Assembly: GCA_012729015.1 (NCBI GenBank)
Contig: JAAYDY010000046.1
Span: forward strand, 1 to 57,285
DNA from: Phycisphaerae bacterium
GTDB taxonomy: Bacteria > Planctomycetota > Phycisphaerae > FEN-1346 > JAACEH01
Direction of reading: 5' to 3'
DNA length: 57,285 bases
The notes below the pieces were generated by a model, which saw nothing but the letters and a program-made list of their open reading frames with translations, was not told the DNA's origin and ran no database searches. A program made the position numbers and the translations under genes. Position 1 is the first letter of the stretch, and each line of letters starts with the position of its first letter. Shown in pieces: positions 25,551-35,081 of this stretch.

Positions 25551-27326
25551 ATGTCGCAGACTGTGCTTGAACACGGCGAGATCGTTCGCGTGAGCGGCCC
25601 GATCGTCACCGCGCGCAACATGCGGGCCGCCACCATGTACGAAGTCGTCGAAGTGTCGGACCTGCGGCTCATCGGCGAGGTCGTCCGCGTGGTGGACGAC
25701 GTCGCAACGCTCCAGGTCTACGAGAACACCTCCATGGTGCGACCGGGCGACCCGGTCTACCGCACCGGCGGCCCGCTGACGGTGCGCCTCGGACCGGGGC
25801 TCATCGGCAACATCTACGACGGCATCCAGCGCCCGCTGAAGGACATCGAGGCCCACAGCGGCGCGTTCATCCGCCGCGGCGAGAAGACCGATCCGCTGGA
25901 TCCCGACAAGCGGTGGCGATTCGTCCCGAAGATCAAGGCCGGCGACGCCGTGACGGCCGGGCAGGTGCTCGGCACCGTGCGCGAGACCGAGGCCGTCGAG
26001 CTCCGCGTCATGGCGCCGCCCGGTCTGCGGTCGCCGGCCCGCGTCCAGTCGATTGCGCCCGAGGGCGACTACGCGGTCAACGATCAGATCGCCGTCATCG
26101 AGGATGCCGACCACGCGTCCGTCCCGGTCCAGATGGCCCAGTCGTGGGCCGTCCGTGAGGGGCGACCCGTGGCGCGGCGGTTGCCGGCCGACCGGCCGCT
26201 GATTACCGGCCAGAGGATCATCGATACGCTGTTCCCCATCGCCAAGGGCGGCACCGCCGCCATTCCCGGCGGCTTCGGCACCGGCAAGACCATGACCCAG
26301 CACGCCCTGGCCAAGTGGTCCGACGCCGACATCATCGTCTACATCGGTTGCGGCGAGCGCGGCAACGAGATGACCGACGTGCTGACGGACTTTCCCAAGC
26401 TCATCGACCCGCGGAGCGGCCGGCCCCTGATGGAGCGGACCATCCTCATCGCCAACACGAGCAACATGCCCGTGGCGGCACGCGAGGTGTCCATCTACAC
26501 CGGCATCACGCTCGCCGAGTTCTACCGCGACCAGGGGTACCACGTGGCCGTGTTCGCCGACTCGACGAGCCGCTGGGCCGAGGCCCTTCGCGAACTGTCG
26601 GCGCGCCTGGAAGAGATTCCCGCCGAGGAAGGGTTCCCGGCATCGCTGCCCACGCGGCTGGCCCAGTTCTACGAGCGGGCCGGCATGGTCGAGCCGCTCT
26701 CGGGCGGCACCGGCAGCGTCAGCGTCGTCGGCGCCGTCAGTCCGCCCGGCGGCGACTTCGCCGAGCCCGTCACCCAGCACACCCGACGCTTCGTCCGGTG
26801 CTTCTGGGCCCTGGACCGGCAACTGGCCGACGCGCGACACTACCCGGCCATCAACTGGCTCACCAGCTACAGCATGTACCTGGAAGACGTCGAGCCGTGG
26901 TGGAAACGCACCGACCCGGCCTGGGCCGAGCTGCGCAACCAGACGATCAGCCTGCTCCAGCAGGAGGACAAGCTCCAGCAGATCGTCAAGCTCGTCGGAC
27001 CCGACGTCCTGCCCGACAGCCAGCGCCTGGTCCTGACGGTCTGCGAGATCATCAAGACGGGGCTGCTCCAGCAGAGCGCGTTCGACGACGTGGACATGTA
27101 CTCGACGCCCGGCAAGCAGATGGCGCTGCTGAGGGCGATGCTGCACTTCTACGAGCGCGGCAAGGCGTTCATCGGCAGCGGCGGCACGCTGGCCGAGGTG
27201 CGCTCGATGGCGATCGTGCAGGAGCTGGTTCGCGCCAAGAGCACGGTTCCGAACGACGACGAAGAGGGTCTGCGCGGCCTCACGAAGCGCGTGGACGAGC
27301 AGTTCGACCGATTGGAAAGAAGGTAG
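25551..27326 (+). CDS. ntpA: V-type ATPase catalytic subunit A
   Basis: 591 residues, the nucleotide-hydrolysing subunit. The Walker A loop GGFGTGKT is at 240-247, followed by [11 protein letters not shown] and the Walker B-like [17 protein letters not shown], with the GERGNEM glutamate as the catalytic base. The non-homologous insert typical of A subunits lies ahead of the P-loop. Length is normal. The coding region is uninterrupted. Subunit B begins 5 bases after the stop. Confidence 0.98.
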   Translation: MSQTVLEHGEIVRVSGPIVTARNMRAATMYEVVEVSDLRLIGEVVRVVDDVATLQVYENTSMVRPGDPVYRTGGPLTVRLGPGLIGNIYDGIQRPLKDIEAHSGAFIRRGEKTDPLDPDKRWRFVPKIKAGDAVTAGQVLGTVRETEAVELRVMAPPGLRSPARVQSIAPEGDYAVNDQIAVIEDADHASVPVQMAQSWAVREGRPVARRLPADRPLITGQRIIDTLFPIAKGGTAAIPGGFGTGKTMTQHALAKWSDADIIVYIGCGERGNEMTDVLTDFPKLIDPRSGRPLMERTILIANTSNMPVAAREVSIYTGITLAEFYRDQGYHVAVFADSTSRWAEALRELSARLEEIPAEEGFPASLPTRLAQFYERAGMVEPLSGGTGSVSVVGAVSPPGGDFAEPVTQHTRRFVRCFWALDRQLADARHYPAINWLTSYSMYLEDVEPWWKRTDPAWAELRNQTISLLQQEDKLQQIVKLVGPDVLPDSQRLVLTVCEIIKTGLLQQSAFDDVDMYSTPGKQMALLRAMLHFYERGKAFIGSGGTLAEVRSMAIVQELVRAKSTVPNDDEEGLRGLTKRVDEQFDRLERR

Positions 27327-27331
27327 CGGCG

Positions 27332-28792
27332 ATGGCAGTTCGCGACAAGGCATTGACGTACGTCGGCACGCGGCGGATCGACGGGCCGCTGGTGGTGGTC
27401 CACAAGCCGCACGACGTGGGCTTCGACGAGACCGTCGAGATTCAGGATCCCCAGGGCAACTTCCGCCTCGGCCGCGTGCTGGACGTGGGCGACCGCGAGG
27501 CCGTCGTGCAGGTGCTCGAAGGCACCTCGGGCCTGTCGAACCAGGCCACGCGCGTGCGGTTCCTGGGCAAGACGCTCGAACTGCCCGTGTCGGCCGACAT
27601 GCTCGGCCGCATCTTCGACGGCCTGGGCCGTCCGCTCGACGGCGGGCCCATGCCGCTCTCGACCACGTTGCGCGACATCAACGGCGCGCCGATCAATCCC
27701 TACAGCCGCCAGTATCCCCGCGAATTCATCCAGACCGGCGTCAGCGCCATCGACGGCATGAACTCCCTCGTCCGCGGCCAGAAGCTGCCCATCTTCTCCG
27801 GCAGCGGCATGCCGCACGACCGCCTTGCCGCCCAGATCGTCCGCCAGGCCACCCTCCTGGGCGAGCAGACGCAGTTCTCCATCGTCTTCGCCGCCATGGG
27901 CGTCAAGTACGACGTGGCCCAGTACTTCACCCGCACCTTCGAGCAGAGCGGCGTGCTGGCCAATGTGGCCCTGTTCCTGTCGCTCGCTTCGGCGCCGAGC
28001 ATCGAGCGGCTCCTGACGCCGCGGTCCGCCCTGACGCTGGCCGAGCATCTGGCCTTCGACCTCGGACGCCACGTGCTGGTGCTGATGACCGACATGACCA
28101 ATTACTGCGAGTCCCTGCGCGAGATCGGCACGGCCCGCGGCGAGATTCCCGGACGCAAAGGTTACCCCGGCTACCTCTACAGCGACCTGGCCGAAATCTA
28201 CGAACGCGCCGGCCGCATCAAGGGCAGCGACGGCTCCATCACCCAGATGGCCATCCTCACGATGCCCTCCGACGACATCAGCCACCCGGTGCCCGACCTC
28301 ACCGGCTACATCACCGAAGGTCAGATTGTGCTGGAACGCGAGCTGTTCCAGCGAGGCGTCTATCCGCCGATCGCCGGCCTGCCGAGCCTGTCACGACTCA
28401 TGAAGGACGGCATCGGCGAAGGCTACACCCGGCCCGACCACGGGCCGCTGGCCAGCCAGCTCTTCGCGGCCTACAGCTACGTCAAGCAGGTCCGCGGCCT
28501 GGCCGCCGTCATTGGCGAAGAGGAACTCAGCGTCCTCGACAAGCAGTACCTGGAATTCGGCAACACGTTCGAGATGAAGTTCCTGGGCCAGGGCGAGTAC
28601 GAGAACCGGTCCATTGACGAAACGCTCGACCTGGGCTGGAAGGTGCTCAGCCTGCTGCCGCGAGGCGAGTTGCACCGCCTGAGCGAGGCGCTGCTGGACG
28701 CGCACTACGTCGGCGAAAAGGAATCCGAGGTCCAGACCGTGGCCCTGGGCGACGAGCCGGCCTTCAAGCCGCTCGTGCCGCCCGAAAAGTGA
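27332..28792 (+). CDS. ntpB: V-type ATPase subunit B
   Basis: 486 residues, the non-catalytic partner of subunit A; the loop [14 protein letters not shown] replaces a true P-loop as expected. The conserved [14 protein letters not shown] and [18 protein letters not shown] blocks are present. The ATG at 27332 gives the family N-terminus and is 5 bases after the A stop codon; the longer open frame upstream overlaps A and is not real. After it come three REP-like hairpins before subunit D. Confidence 0.98.
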   Translation: MAVRDKALTYVGTRRIDGPLVVVHKPHDVGFDETVEIQDPQGNFRLGRVLDVGDREAVVQVLEGTSGLSNQATRVRFLGKTLELPVSADMLGRIFDGLGRPLDGGPMPLSTTLRDINGAPINPYSRQYPREFIQTGVSAIDGMNSLVRGQKLPIFSGSGMPHDRLAAQIVRQATLLGEQTQFSIVFAAMGVKYDVAQYFTRTFEQSGVLANVALFLSLASAPSIERLLTPRSALTLAEHLAFDLGRHVLVLMTDMTNYCESLREIGTARGEIPGRKGYPGYLYSDLAEIYERAGRIKGSDGSITQMAILTMPSDDISHPVPDLTGYITEGQIVLERELFQRGVYPPIAGLPSLSRLMKDGIGEGYTRPDHGPLASQLFAAYSYVKQVRGLAAVIGEEELSVLDKQYLEFGNTFEMKFLGQGEYENRSIDETLDLGWKVLSLLPRGELHRLSEALLDAHYVGEKESEVQTVALGDEPAFKPLVPPEK

Positions 28793-28968
28793 AGTGATAT
28801 CGGTGGCTGCCTCGCCGCCTGTAGGGTGGCTGCTTGACGCAGTTCCCGAGCACCGTCGAGGCGCAGCCACGCGGACGAGAGGGTAGGGCGGGTCCCCCGG
28901 ACCCGCCGTCGAACGGCAGAGTGGTTTCGTAGGGGCGGCTCGCGAGCCGCCCATGGAAACGCAAAAGC
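28793..28968. repeat. Three REP-like hairpins between V-ATPase B and D genes
   Basis: Long-loop family A at 28821-28874 (one mismatch from the inverted copy 36975-37028), GTAG-headed GGGTCC-ccc-GGACCC at 28883-28907 and GTAG-headed GGCGGCTC|GAGCCGCC at 28929-28952. The last ends 16 bases before the start codon of subunit D. Confidence 0.8.
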
Positions 28969-29601
28969 ATGGCCAAGCTGGAAGTGGCGCCGACAAAATC
29001 GAAGTACCTCGAGCTGAAGCGCGACCTGGCGACGGCCACGCAGGGCTTCGAGCTTCTGGACCAGAAGCGGACCATCCTGACCATCGAGCTGATGGGCCAC
29101 CTGGACCGCGTCCGCAAGATGGAAAGCGAGCTGGACCCGCTTCTGGAGAAGGCGTTCGCGACGCTGCGCGAGGCGATCATCGAGTCCGGCAGTGACGCCC
29201 TCCAGCGACAGAGTCTGATCGCGGCCGCCGGCCACGACGTCGAGGTGCGCAGCCGTCCGCTGATGGGCATCGCGCTGCCGAGCCTCGCGGTCCAGTACAG
29301 CGAGACCAAGCCGTCGCTCGGCGCGCTGGACAGCACGTCGCGCGTTGACGACGTGGCAAAGCTGTTTGCCGAGGTGTTGCGGATGGTCGGGCAACTGGCG
29401 GAGTTGCAGAACCTGGTGGTGCGTCTGGCCCGTGAGCTTCGCAAGACGCAGCGGCGCACCAACGCCCTCGAAAAGCTCTTCATTCCGAGCTACGAGGAGA
29501 CGATCAAGTACATCAACGACACGCTGGAAGAACGCGAGCGCGAGAGCGTTGTCATGATGAAGATGGTCAAGGCCCGGCTCGCCGCCGGATCGGACCGTTA
29601 G
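28969..29601 (+). CDS. ntpD: V-type ATPase subunit D (central rotor shaft)
   Basis: 210 residues. Two long helices, from KYLELKRDLATATQGFELLD at the start and LARELRKTQRRTNALEKLFI near the end, form the rotor coiled coil as in NtpD. It couples A3B3 rotation to the K ring with F and C. The ATG at 28969 has only GGAAA as a ribosome site and follows a hairpin by 16 bases. The universal stress gene follows 11 bases after its stop. Confidence 0.95.
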   Translation: MAKLEVAPTKSKYLELKRDLATATQGFELLDQKRTILTIELMGHLDRVRKMESELDPLLEKAFATLREAIIESGSDALQRQSLIAAAGHDVEVRSRPLMGIALPSLAVQYSETKPSLGALDSTSRVDDVAKLFAEVLRMVGQLAELQNLVVRLARELRKTQRRTNALEKLFIPSYEETIKYINDTLEERERESVVMMKMVKARLAAGSDR

Positions 29602-29612
29602 GAGACCCCTCG

Positions 29613-30065
29613 ATGGCCAAGAAGGCGTTTACGCACATCATGGTCCTGGTGGACGGCAGTCGGCAGAGCTTCCGCGCGGCCGAGGAGGCCATCCGCCTGG
29701 CCCGGGAGGTCGGTGCGCGCGTGACGGCTATGGCCGTCATCGATACCGAGACCCTCAAGAACCTCCTTACCTACCGCATTCTGGCCACGCAGGAAATGAG
29801 CGATTTCCAGGTCGAGCTGGAGACCAGCGCGCGGCAATACCTGGACCGCGTCCGCACCATGGCCCTCGACGAGAAAGTCCCGGCCGAGCAGGTGCTCGTC
29901 AAGGGACCGTATCACACCTCAGTCCTGTCACAGCAGAAACACCTGGAGGCCGACCTCGTGGTCATCGGGGCGTTCCAATCGAGCCAGGCCACACGCGACC
30001 TCCTGGCCCGCGAACTTCAGAAGATCGCCGATATGGTTCCCTGCCCGGTGCTGATGGTGAAATAG
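29613..30065 (+). CDS. Universal stress protein (UspA family)
   Basis: 150 residues of the UspA fold: KAFTHIMVLVDGSRQSFRAA at the start, VTAMAVIDTET, and DLVVIGAFQSSQATRDLLAR near the end, finishing PCPVLMVK. The ATP-binding G-2x-G-9x-G(S/T) loop is not canonical: VIGAFQSSQATRDL lacks clear glycines, so nucleotide binding is doubtful. It is last in the V-ATPase operon, 11 bases after subunit D, suggesting a link to ion or energy stress. GGAGACCCCTCG precedes the ATG. Confidence 0.88.
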   Translation: MAKKAFTHIMVLVDGSRQSFRAAEEAIRLAREVGARVTAMAVIDTETLKNLLTYRILATQEMSDFQVELETSARQYLDRVRTMALDEKVPAEQVLVKGPYHTSVLSQQKHLEADLVVIGAFQSSQATRDLLARELQKIADMVPCPVLMVK

Positions 30066-30373
30066 TACCGCACGCTACAAGGCCGTCCCACCGTCGCACG
30101 GCCGTCTTGTCCGTCGGGTGCCAAGCCTGCCCCGTCGAGCCCGTCCGGCAATTCGGCATGCGCAACACGCTGTAGGACGGGGCATTACGACAGCTCAGGC
30201 GTAGGGTGGCTGCTCGCAGCCACGCGGAAGGGCACGGAGACTTGCCCATGCCTGACGGGGCAGGCATGGCACCCAGCAACAACGAGCCACACAACGAATT
30301 GTCGGACAGGCTCGGAACCCGGTGATAGCGGCAATGCCCTCCTCCGCCGACCGCGTCCGACTCGCTCACGGCG
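30066..30373. repeat. Repeat-filled convergent interval
   Basis: No gene in 308 bases. Contains a CGAGCCCGTCCGGCAATTCG module at 30136-30155, a compact GTAG-headed hairpin at 30201-30228, CCATGCCTG-acgggg-CAGGCATGG at 30246-30269, and the inverted module CGAATTGTCGGACAGGCTCG at 30295-30314. The module recurs at 42884-42903 and (inverted, one mismatch) 43182-43201. Confidence 0.75.
30201..30273 (+). repeat. Composite REP pair (copy 2)
   Basis: Same order as 24618-24691: GTAGGGTGGCTGC-tc-GCAGCCAC, a GGAGACTTGCCC linker, the CATGCCTG/CAGGCATG hairpin and GGCACCC. The two copies keep nearly equal spacing, so the pair may move or be copied as one unit. Confidence 0.75.
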
Positions 30374-31078
30374 TTACTCGTCGCCCGCCCGGACGGCAGT
30401 GTCCTGTTTCCCGCCGAGGAATTGCTGCATGATCGCCACGCCGGCGCTCGTGCCGATGCGCACCGCCCCGGCCTCGACCATCGTCCGCACCTGCTCGACC
30501 GTCCGGATGCCGCCGGCGGCCTTCACCTGAGCCCGCCCCGCCACCTGTGCCTTCATCAGCCGTATGTCCTCCGCCGTCGCCCCGCCGGGCCCGAAGCCGG
30601 TCGACGTCTTCACGAAGTCCAGCCGGGCCTCGCAGCACAGGTCGCACAGTCGCCGTTTCTGGTCGTCGTCCAGGTAGCACGTCTCGAAGATCAGCTTGAG
30701 CACGCGGCCCTCGGTGACGCTGCGCATGGCCTGGAGCTCGTCGGCCACGTCGTTCCAGCGGCCGCTGGCCACGGCCGTCAGGTTCACCACGAAGTCCACC
30801 TCGTCGGCCCCGACGGCCACGGCGTCCTCGGCTGCACGGGCCTTCTGGAGACACGTCCCGAACCCCATGGGAATCCCCAGGGCCGCCCCCACCTTGACGC
30901 CCGTGCCGGCCAACTCGTCCGCCACCAGCGGCAGATCGTACGGACTGGCGCACACCGTGTGAAAGCCCCACTGGACGGCCTCGCGGCACGTTTGCCGCAC
31001 ATCGTCCAGCGTGTGGGCGGGTCGGAGAATCGTATGATCGAGCAGCGCAGCCAGGCTCTTGGCGGTCCACGGCGTCAT
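30374..31078 (-). CDS. deoC: Deoxyribose-phosphate aldolase
   Basis: 234 residues; cleaves 2-deoxyribose-5-phosphate to acetaldehyde and glyceraldehyde-3-phosphate in nucleoside salvage. Schiff-base lysine K157 lies in LDFVKTSTGFG; the helper residues D95 (DEVDFVVN) and K186 (AQVKAAGGIR) are present, all at expected spacing. The ATG at 31078 (MTPWTAKSLAALL) has AAAGGAG 7-8 bases upstream; an ATG at 31102 is less likely. It is a single-gene unit convergent with the V-ATPase operon. Confidence 0.95.
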   Translation of the reverse strand: MTPWTAKSLAALLDHTILRPAHTLDDVRQTCREAVQWGFHTVCASPYDLPLVADELAGTGVKVGAALGIPMGFGTCLQKARAAEDAVAVGADEVDFVVNLTAVASGRWNDVADELQAMRSVTEGRVLKLIFETCYLDDDQKRRLCDLCCEARLDFVKTSTGFGPGGATAEDIRLMKAQVAGRAQVKAAGGIRTVEQVRTMVEAGAVRIGTSAGVAIMQQFLGGKQDTAVRAGDE

Positions 31079-31224
31079 GAAGCGACTCCTTTGCGTCGGC
31101 ATTCGGCTGCCGCCAGTTCGGCAGCCGCCTCATTCTACGTGCTGCGGCTATCACCGTCCATCCGCAAGGCAAGGCCCCCCCGGCAAGAGCACTGGTTAAT
31201 TTCTGATGCGCGGTCACATAGGGA

Positions 31225-31233
31225 TGGTATAAT
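31225..31233 (+). promoter_or_regulatory. Extended -10 promoter candidate
   Basis: TGGTATAAT: a perfect TATAAT at 31228-31233 with a TG one base upstream, about 76 bases ahead of the PEP-CTERM start codon. No good -35 is seen, which fits an extended -10 promoter. Confidence 0.5.
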
Positions 31234-31309
31234 TGTCTATCATCCACTTCTCCGTCGAGTGACACCCTGAAGGGCTCCGTGGGCACTTCTCCTGTCGGAG
31301 GATTCCGCA

Positions 31310-31960
31310 GTGGCACGTCTTCTGGCGGCAGCGGTGATACTGTGGATGGTCTCGCCGGTCGCGGGCGATGTGGTGCCGTACGTGACACCCCCGCGATACG
31401 AAGGCCATGTGATGTCCTTCGACCTGTGCGTCTATGACCTTGGGTACGTGACCACGGAGGCCGCCGTCGCATTCGGCGCCCGGGCCCTGCTCAGCGGCAG
31501 TGACGCCTCGCGATTCACCGGCTACCCGGATCCGGTGGACTCGCTTGCCGGGAGCGACCTTGCGGCCCTTCTGGCCCCCCAGCCCTATGCCTGGGAGACT
31601 TTCCGCGCTCTTTCCCTGGCGGACGCAGGCGCCGACGCCGGCCGTCCGTGGATGGCATTCGGAGTCCAGCAGCTACAGCCCGCCGAAACCGTGCCGGTGC
31701 GCGATCTCGAGCGAGGCACCATCCTGGCACGCTTCTACTTCCTGGACAGCCGCCCGGGCGACGGGCTGACCGACCTGTACCTGCAAATCCAGAGTTACGC
31801 CGGAGTCAGTCCATATGCCATCATTGGCCTCGATCAGGATCCCTGGGAGATGCACGTCTCGGTGTTGTGGGGCGAGCCCTTCCGGTTCGTTCCGGAACCA
31901 GCCGCGCTGTCCTTGCTGTCCGTCGGCTTGGCGCTGCTGCTGAGGCGGCGACGTCCCTGA
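31310..31960 (+). CDS. PEP-CTERM sorted secreted protein
   Basis: 216 residues. A signal peptide (MARLLAAAVILWMVSPVAGD, about 1-19) is followed by an unrecognised beta-rich domain, then a C-terminal PEP-CTERM sorting signal: VPEPAALSLLSVGLALLL and an Arg-rich end. Such proteins are recognised by exosortase and processed at the cell surface, often with exopolysaccharide. The GTG at 31310 has GTCGGAGGA upstream. The next gene starts 172 bases on. No exosortase is in the window. Confidence 0.88.
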   Translation: MARLLAAAVILWMVSPVAGDVVPYVTPPRYEGHVMSFDLCVYDLGYVTTEAAVAFGARALLSGSDASRFTGYPDPVDSLAGSDLAALLAPQPYAWETFRALSLADAGADAGRPWMAFGVQQLQPAETVPVRDLERGTILARFYFLDSRPGDGLTDLYLQIQSYAGVSPYAIIGLDQDPWEMHVSVLWGEPFRFVPEPAALSLLSVGLALLLRRRRP

Positions 31961-32132
31961 CGCGACACTCGCCTTTCCGCACTCCCGTCGCAGGCCACGT
32001 ATCCCCGGCCGGTCCGCTCCCGAGGCGTGACGCCACCGGTCCTCAAGAGGCCCCGGTCCGATGGTCGATACAAGACCTGGGGCGCCCCGTCGGCGGGGAC
32101 CCCCTGCGCGCGTGCCTTGCCGGGAGTCGGTC

Positions 32133-34871
32133 ATGCGAATCCGTGTGGTTCTGGGTGTCATCGCTCTGTGGACGGCCATGCCGTGCGCAGCCGAGACCCA
32201 GCCGCCCGAGGCCTCGCAGGCCGACCTCACCGACGTCCGTCAGCACTTCCGCGAGCCGATCAAGGCGTTCGACTTCGAGCTTGAGGTGAGACTCGGCGAG
32301 CCCGAGCCGCTCTACTGGTCGAAAGTCCGCGGCCGCGGCTATCCGGCCTACACGCGCGGGCGTTTTGATACCGGCTCGACGCCGACCGACGGCACGAGTT
32401 TCTGCTTCCAGATGAACGGCGGCGACTGCGCCTACGAGTACGAGCCGATGCGCCTGGCGATCAACACCGCCTACGACTACTGCATCGAGGGCTGGATTCG
32501 CACCGAAGGGCTGCGCAGCAGCCGCGCGACCCTGGGCATCTGGCTCAACGACCAGCAGGGCCGCGCCATCCAGGGCACCAAGGTGACTACTGAGCCGCTC
32601 GGTGGCGACCTGCCATGGACCCGCGTCGAGCGGTTCATCTCGTCGGTCGGCACGATTCCCGGACAGCCGCCCGCCCGGTTCCTGGGGCTCTCGATGGAGG
32701 TCCGCGGCGAAACGGCCCAGGACATCGGCGCCAAGGTCTGGTTCGATAACATCACCATCTACCGGATTCCGCGGCTGCGTCTGGACCTCACCGACGGTCG
32801 CATCCTGTACGAGAAGGGCGAGGCGGTGACGCTTCACCTGCGTGCCGACGGGTTGCTGTCGGGCTCGTTCCCCGGGCGACTTGCGGTCCGCGACGACCGC
32901 GGACGGCCGGTGATGGACCGCGTGGCGTCGCTCGTCCCCGGCCCGCAGGGCGACGGACGACGCGATGTGGAACTGAAGGACCTGCCGGTCGGCGTCTACC
33001 ATGTCGCCTACGACGTCCCGGGCGACACCCCCTCGGTCCTGATGCGCCGCGTGTCGTTCGCCGTCATGGCGCCGCGGCAGAGTCCCTCGCACCTCGTCGG
33101 CAACGGCTTTGGCCTGGCCGACCCGACCGGCATCGACGATCCTGACCTCCTGGCCCGCATCGTCGGCGCCCTGGGCGTCCGCACCGTCAAGATTCCCCTG
33201 TGGCGGGCCGACACCTCCGCCGACGACCTCCGCCTGGGCGACGAAACCGTCCGCCGCGTCCTGCGGCTCATGCGGCATCAGCACATCGAGTGCGTCGGCG
33301 TCCTGGCCGAACCGCCGCGACACCTCCTTCAGGACGTCCACGATCCCATTACCGGCATGGCCGACCTCCTTGGCCTCCAGGAGTCCGTCTGGCAGCCCTC
33401 GCTCGGCTTCACCGTCAGCGACTACGGCGGCCTGTTCAGTCTGTGGCAACTCGGCCGCGACGACGACCCGAGCACCGTCCGTCTCCAGACGGACCCGACG
33501 TTGCTGGACGCCGCCGTGAAGCAGATGGATCGGCTCACCGCGGCCACGCCCGTCGGCGTCCCGTGGCCGGCCCTCCGCGGGCCGCCCCGGGTCTTCCCCC
33601 AGGGCATCGACTTCCTCTCCCTGTGCATCGGCCCCGAGATCCAGCCGCACCAGATTCAGGAGTGTCTGGCCGGTTTCCAGGCCGCCGAGGGCACGCGGGT
33701 CTACCTGGCGATTGATCCGATTGCCCGGTCGCAGCACGCCGCCGACGACGTCGTGTTCGATTTCGTCCAGCGCGTCCTTGCCGCCAAGCGCGTCGGCGCC
33801 GACACGGCCTTCTTCCACCGCCTCGTGGACGCCGAGACCGGCCTCATGCGATCCCCCACCGAGCCGTCCGAACTGCTCCTGGTGGCTCGCACCCTCACGG
33901 ACATGCTCGGCGGTGCCACCTTCGCCGGCTGGCTTCCGCTGGAGAACCACGTCGAGGCGATGGTCTTCCAACGCGACGACGGCAGCGAGACCCTCGTCCT
34001 CTGGAAACAGGGCGAACGCCAACCCGTTCAGATGCCGCTGTACCTGGGCGACGGCCTCATGCAGACCGACCTCCTGGGCAACCGGACGCCTTTGCCGCAC
34101 TTTGAGGCCGTCACCGGCGTCACCCTCCAGCCCATGCCCGTCTTCATCACCGGCATCGACCCGCAGATTTCACGGACCAGGCGATCGTTCCGTCTGCGCG
34201 GCGGCAGCCTTCCCGCGGCCTACCGCCGCCACCAGGTGGAGGTCGAGTTCACCAACTGCTTCAACCGCCCGATCTCCGGTCACCTGCGTCTGGCGATGCC
34301 GCGCGGATGGGTCGCCGACCGGACCATCATCAAGTTCCAGTTGGCCCAGGGCGAGCAGCTCGTGCAGCCCCTGACCATCGTCGTGCCCTACAACGAAACC
34401 GTCGGCCGCAAGGAGATCCTCGCCGACTTCACGGTCGAATCGAAGTCCACGTACCGATTCCTGGCCGTCGCGCCTGTGGACTTCCAGATGGCCACCGGCC
34501 GCACACGGGCCGTCGCGTTCCGCGACGGAGCCAACCTCGTGATCGAGCAGGACATCGAGTGCACCGCCTCGCAGCCGACGAGTTTCACGGCCTGTGTCCA
34601 GATTCCGGGGCGGCCGATGCTCAGCCACTATGCCGCCCGCGTGCCGCCCGGCCAGACCATCGTCCGGCGTTACGTCCTGCCGTGGTCGCCCTCGTTCAAC
34701 GGCGCCAGCGCCTTGGTCGGCATCCGCGACGACACGCTCGACCGCGGTTTCGCCAACGTCCTGGTGCCCCTGGGCCGCGGCGAGCAGCTCGCCGCCGCCG
34801 ACCGGCCCCCCGCCGTCGCCCCCGAACCGGCCCAGCCCACCGCCTTCCAGCGGTTCCCCAACGGCATGTGA
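32133..34871 (+). CDS. Large secreted protein, possible glycoside-hydrolase-like
   Basis: 912 residues with a signal peptide (MRIRVVLGVIALWTAMPCAA). Residues about 30-220 look like a carbohydrate-binding jelly roll (FDTGSTPTDGTSFCFQMNGG, WFDNITIYRIPRLRL). The middle (about 310-650) has TIM-barrel character, with HLVGNGFGLADPTG and FAGWLPLENHVEAMVFQRDD, a style seen in planctomycete glycosidase-like proteins. The C-terminal part has beta-sandwich repeats (EVEFTNCFNRPISGHLRLAM). No catalytic acid pair can be asserted. The start at 32133 is set by the signal and CGGGAGTCGG. Confidence 0.75.
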   Translation: MRIRVVLGVIALWTAMPCAAETQPPEASQADLTDVRQHFREPIKAFDFELEVRLGEPEPLYWSKVRGRGYPAYTRGRFDTGSTPTDGTSFCFQMNGGDCAYEYEPMRLAINTAYDYCIEGWIRTEGLRSSRATLGIWLNDQQGRAIQGTKVTTEPLGGDLPWTRVERFISSVGTIPGQPPARFLGLSMEVRGETAQDIGAKVWFDNITIYRIPRLRLDLTDGRILYEKGEAVTLHLRADGLLSGSFPGRLAVRDDRGRPVMDRVASLVPGPQGDGRRDVELKDLPVGVYHVAYDVPGDTPSVLMRRVSFAVMAPRQSPSHLVGNGFGLADPTGIDDPDLLARIVGALGVRTVKIPLWRADTSADDLRLGDETVRRVLRLMRHQHIECVGVLAEPPRHLLQDVHDPITGMADLLGLQESVWQPSLGFTVSDYGGLFSLWQLGRDDDPSTVRLQTDPTLLDAAVKQMDRLTAATPVGVPWPALRGPPRVFPQGIDFLSLCIGPEIQPHQIQECLAGFQAAEGTRVYLAIDPIARSQHAADDVVFDFVQRVLAAKRVGADTAFFHRLVDAETGLMRSPTEPSELLLVARTLTDMLGGATFAGWLPLENHVEAMVFQRDDGSETLVLWKQGERQPVQMPLYLGDGLMQTDLLGNRTPLPHFEAVTGVTLQPMPVFITGIDPQISRTRRSFRLRGGSLPAAYRRHQVEVEFTNCFNRPISGHLRLAMPRGWVADRTIIKFQLAQGEQLVQPLTIVVPYNETVGRKEILADFTVESKSTYRFLAVAPVDFQMATGRTRAVAFRDGANLVIEQDIECTASQPTSFTACVQIPGRPMLSHYAARVPPGQTIVRRYVLPWSPSFNGASALVGIRDDTLDRGFANVLVPLGRGEQLAAADRPPAVAPEPAQPTAFQRFPNGM

Positions 34872-34997
34872 CCGCCCGTCGCTGCGCCCGAGCCCGCGAG
34901 CATAGGCGGATAAAACGCAAGCCATTGTGGGACAATGGGTTATGGGCTTCACGCTTGCGTCGCAAGGGGCTTTCTCATCCCGCCCGCATGGTTCCTT

Positions 34998-35026
34998 TTG
35001 CATCGTCGCCCGCCGTCTGCTACACT
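34998..35026 (+). promoter_or_regulatory. Promoter candidate for the Nif3 gene
   Basis: TTGCAT (34998-35003), 17-base spacer, TACACT (35021-35026), ending 56 bases ahead of the start codon at 35082. It uses the same hexamers as the candidate before the EIIA gene. Confidence 0.6.
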
Positions 35027-35081
35027 TTCCCTCAACCATTCATGTCTGTGGCGGTGCGGCAAAACCGAAGGGAGGACCACG

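Noticed and set aside
24447..27353. A 968-residue minus-strand frame over V-ATPase genes
   Set aside because: Mirror of the E/A subunit codons; no start region or motif, and the upstream part is repeat sequence.
28953..28955. An earlier ATG as start of V-ATPase subunit D
   Set aside because: It is 16 bases ahead of the chosen start and out of frame; it also abuts the hairpin.
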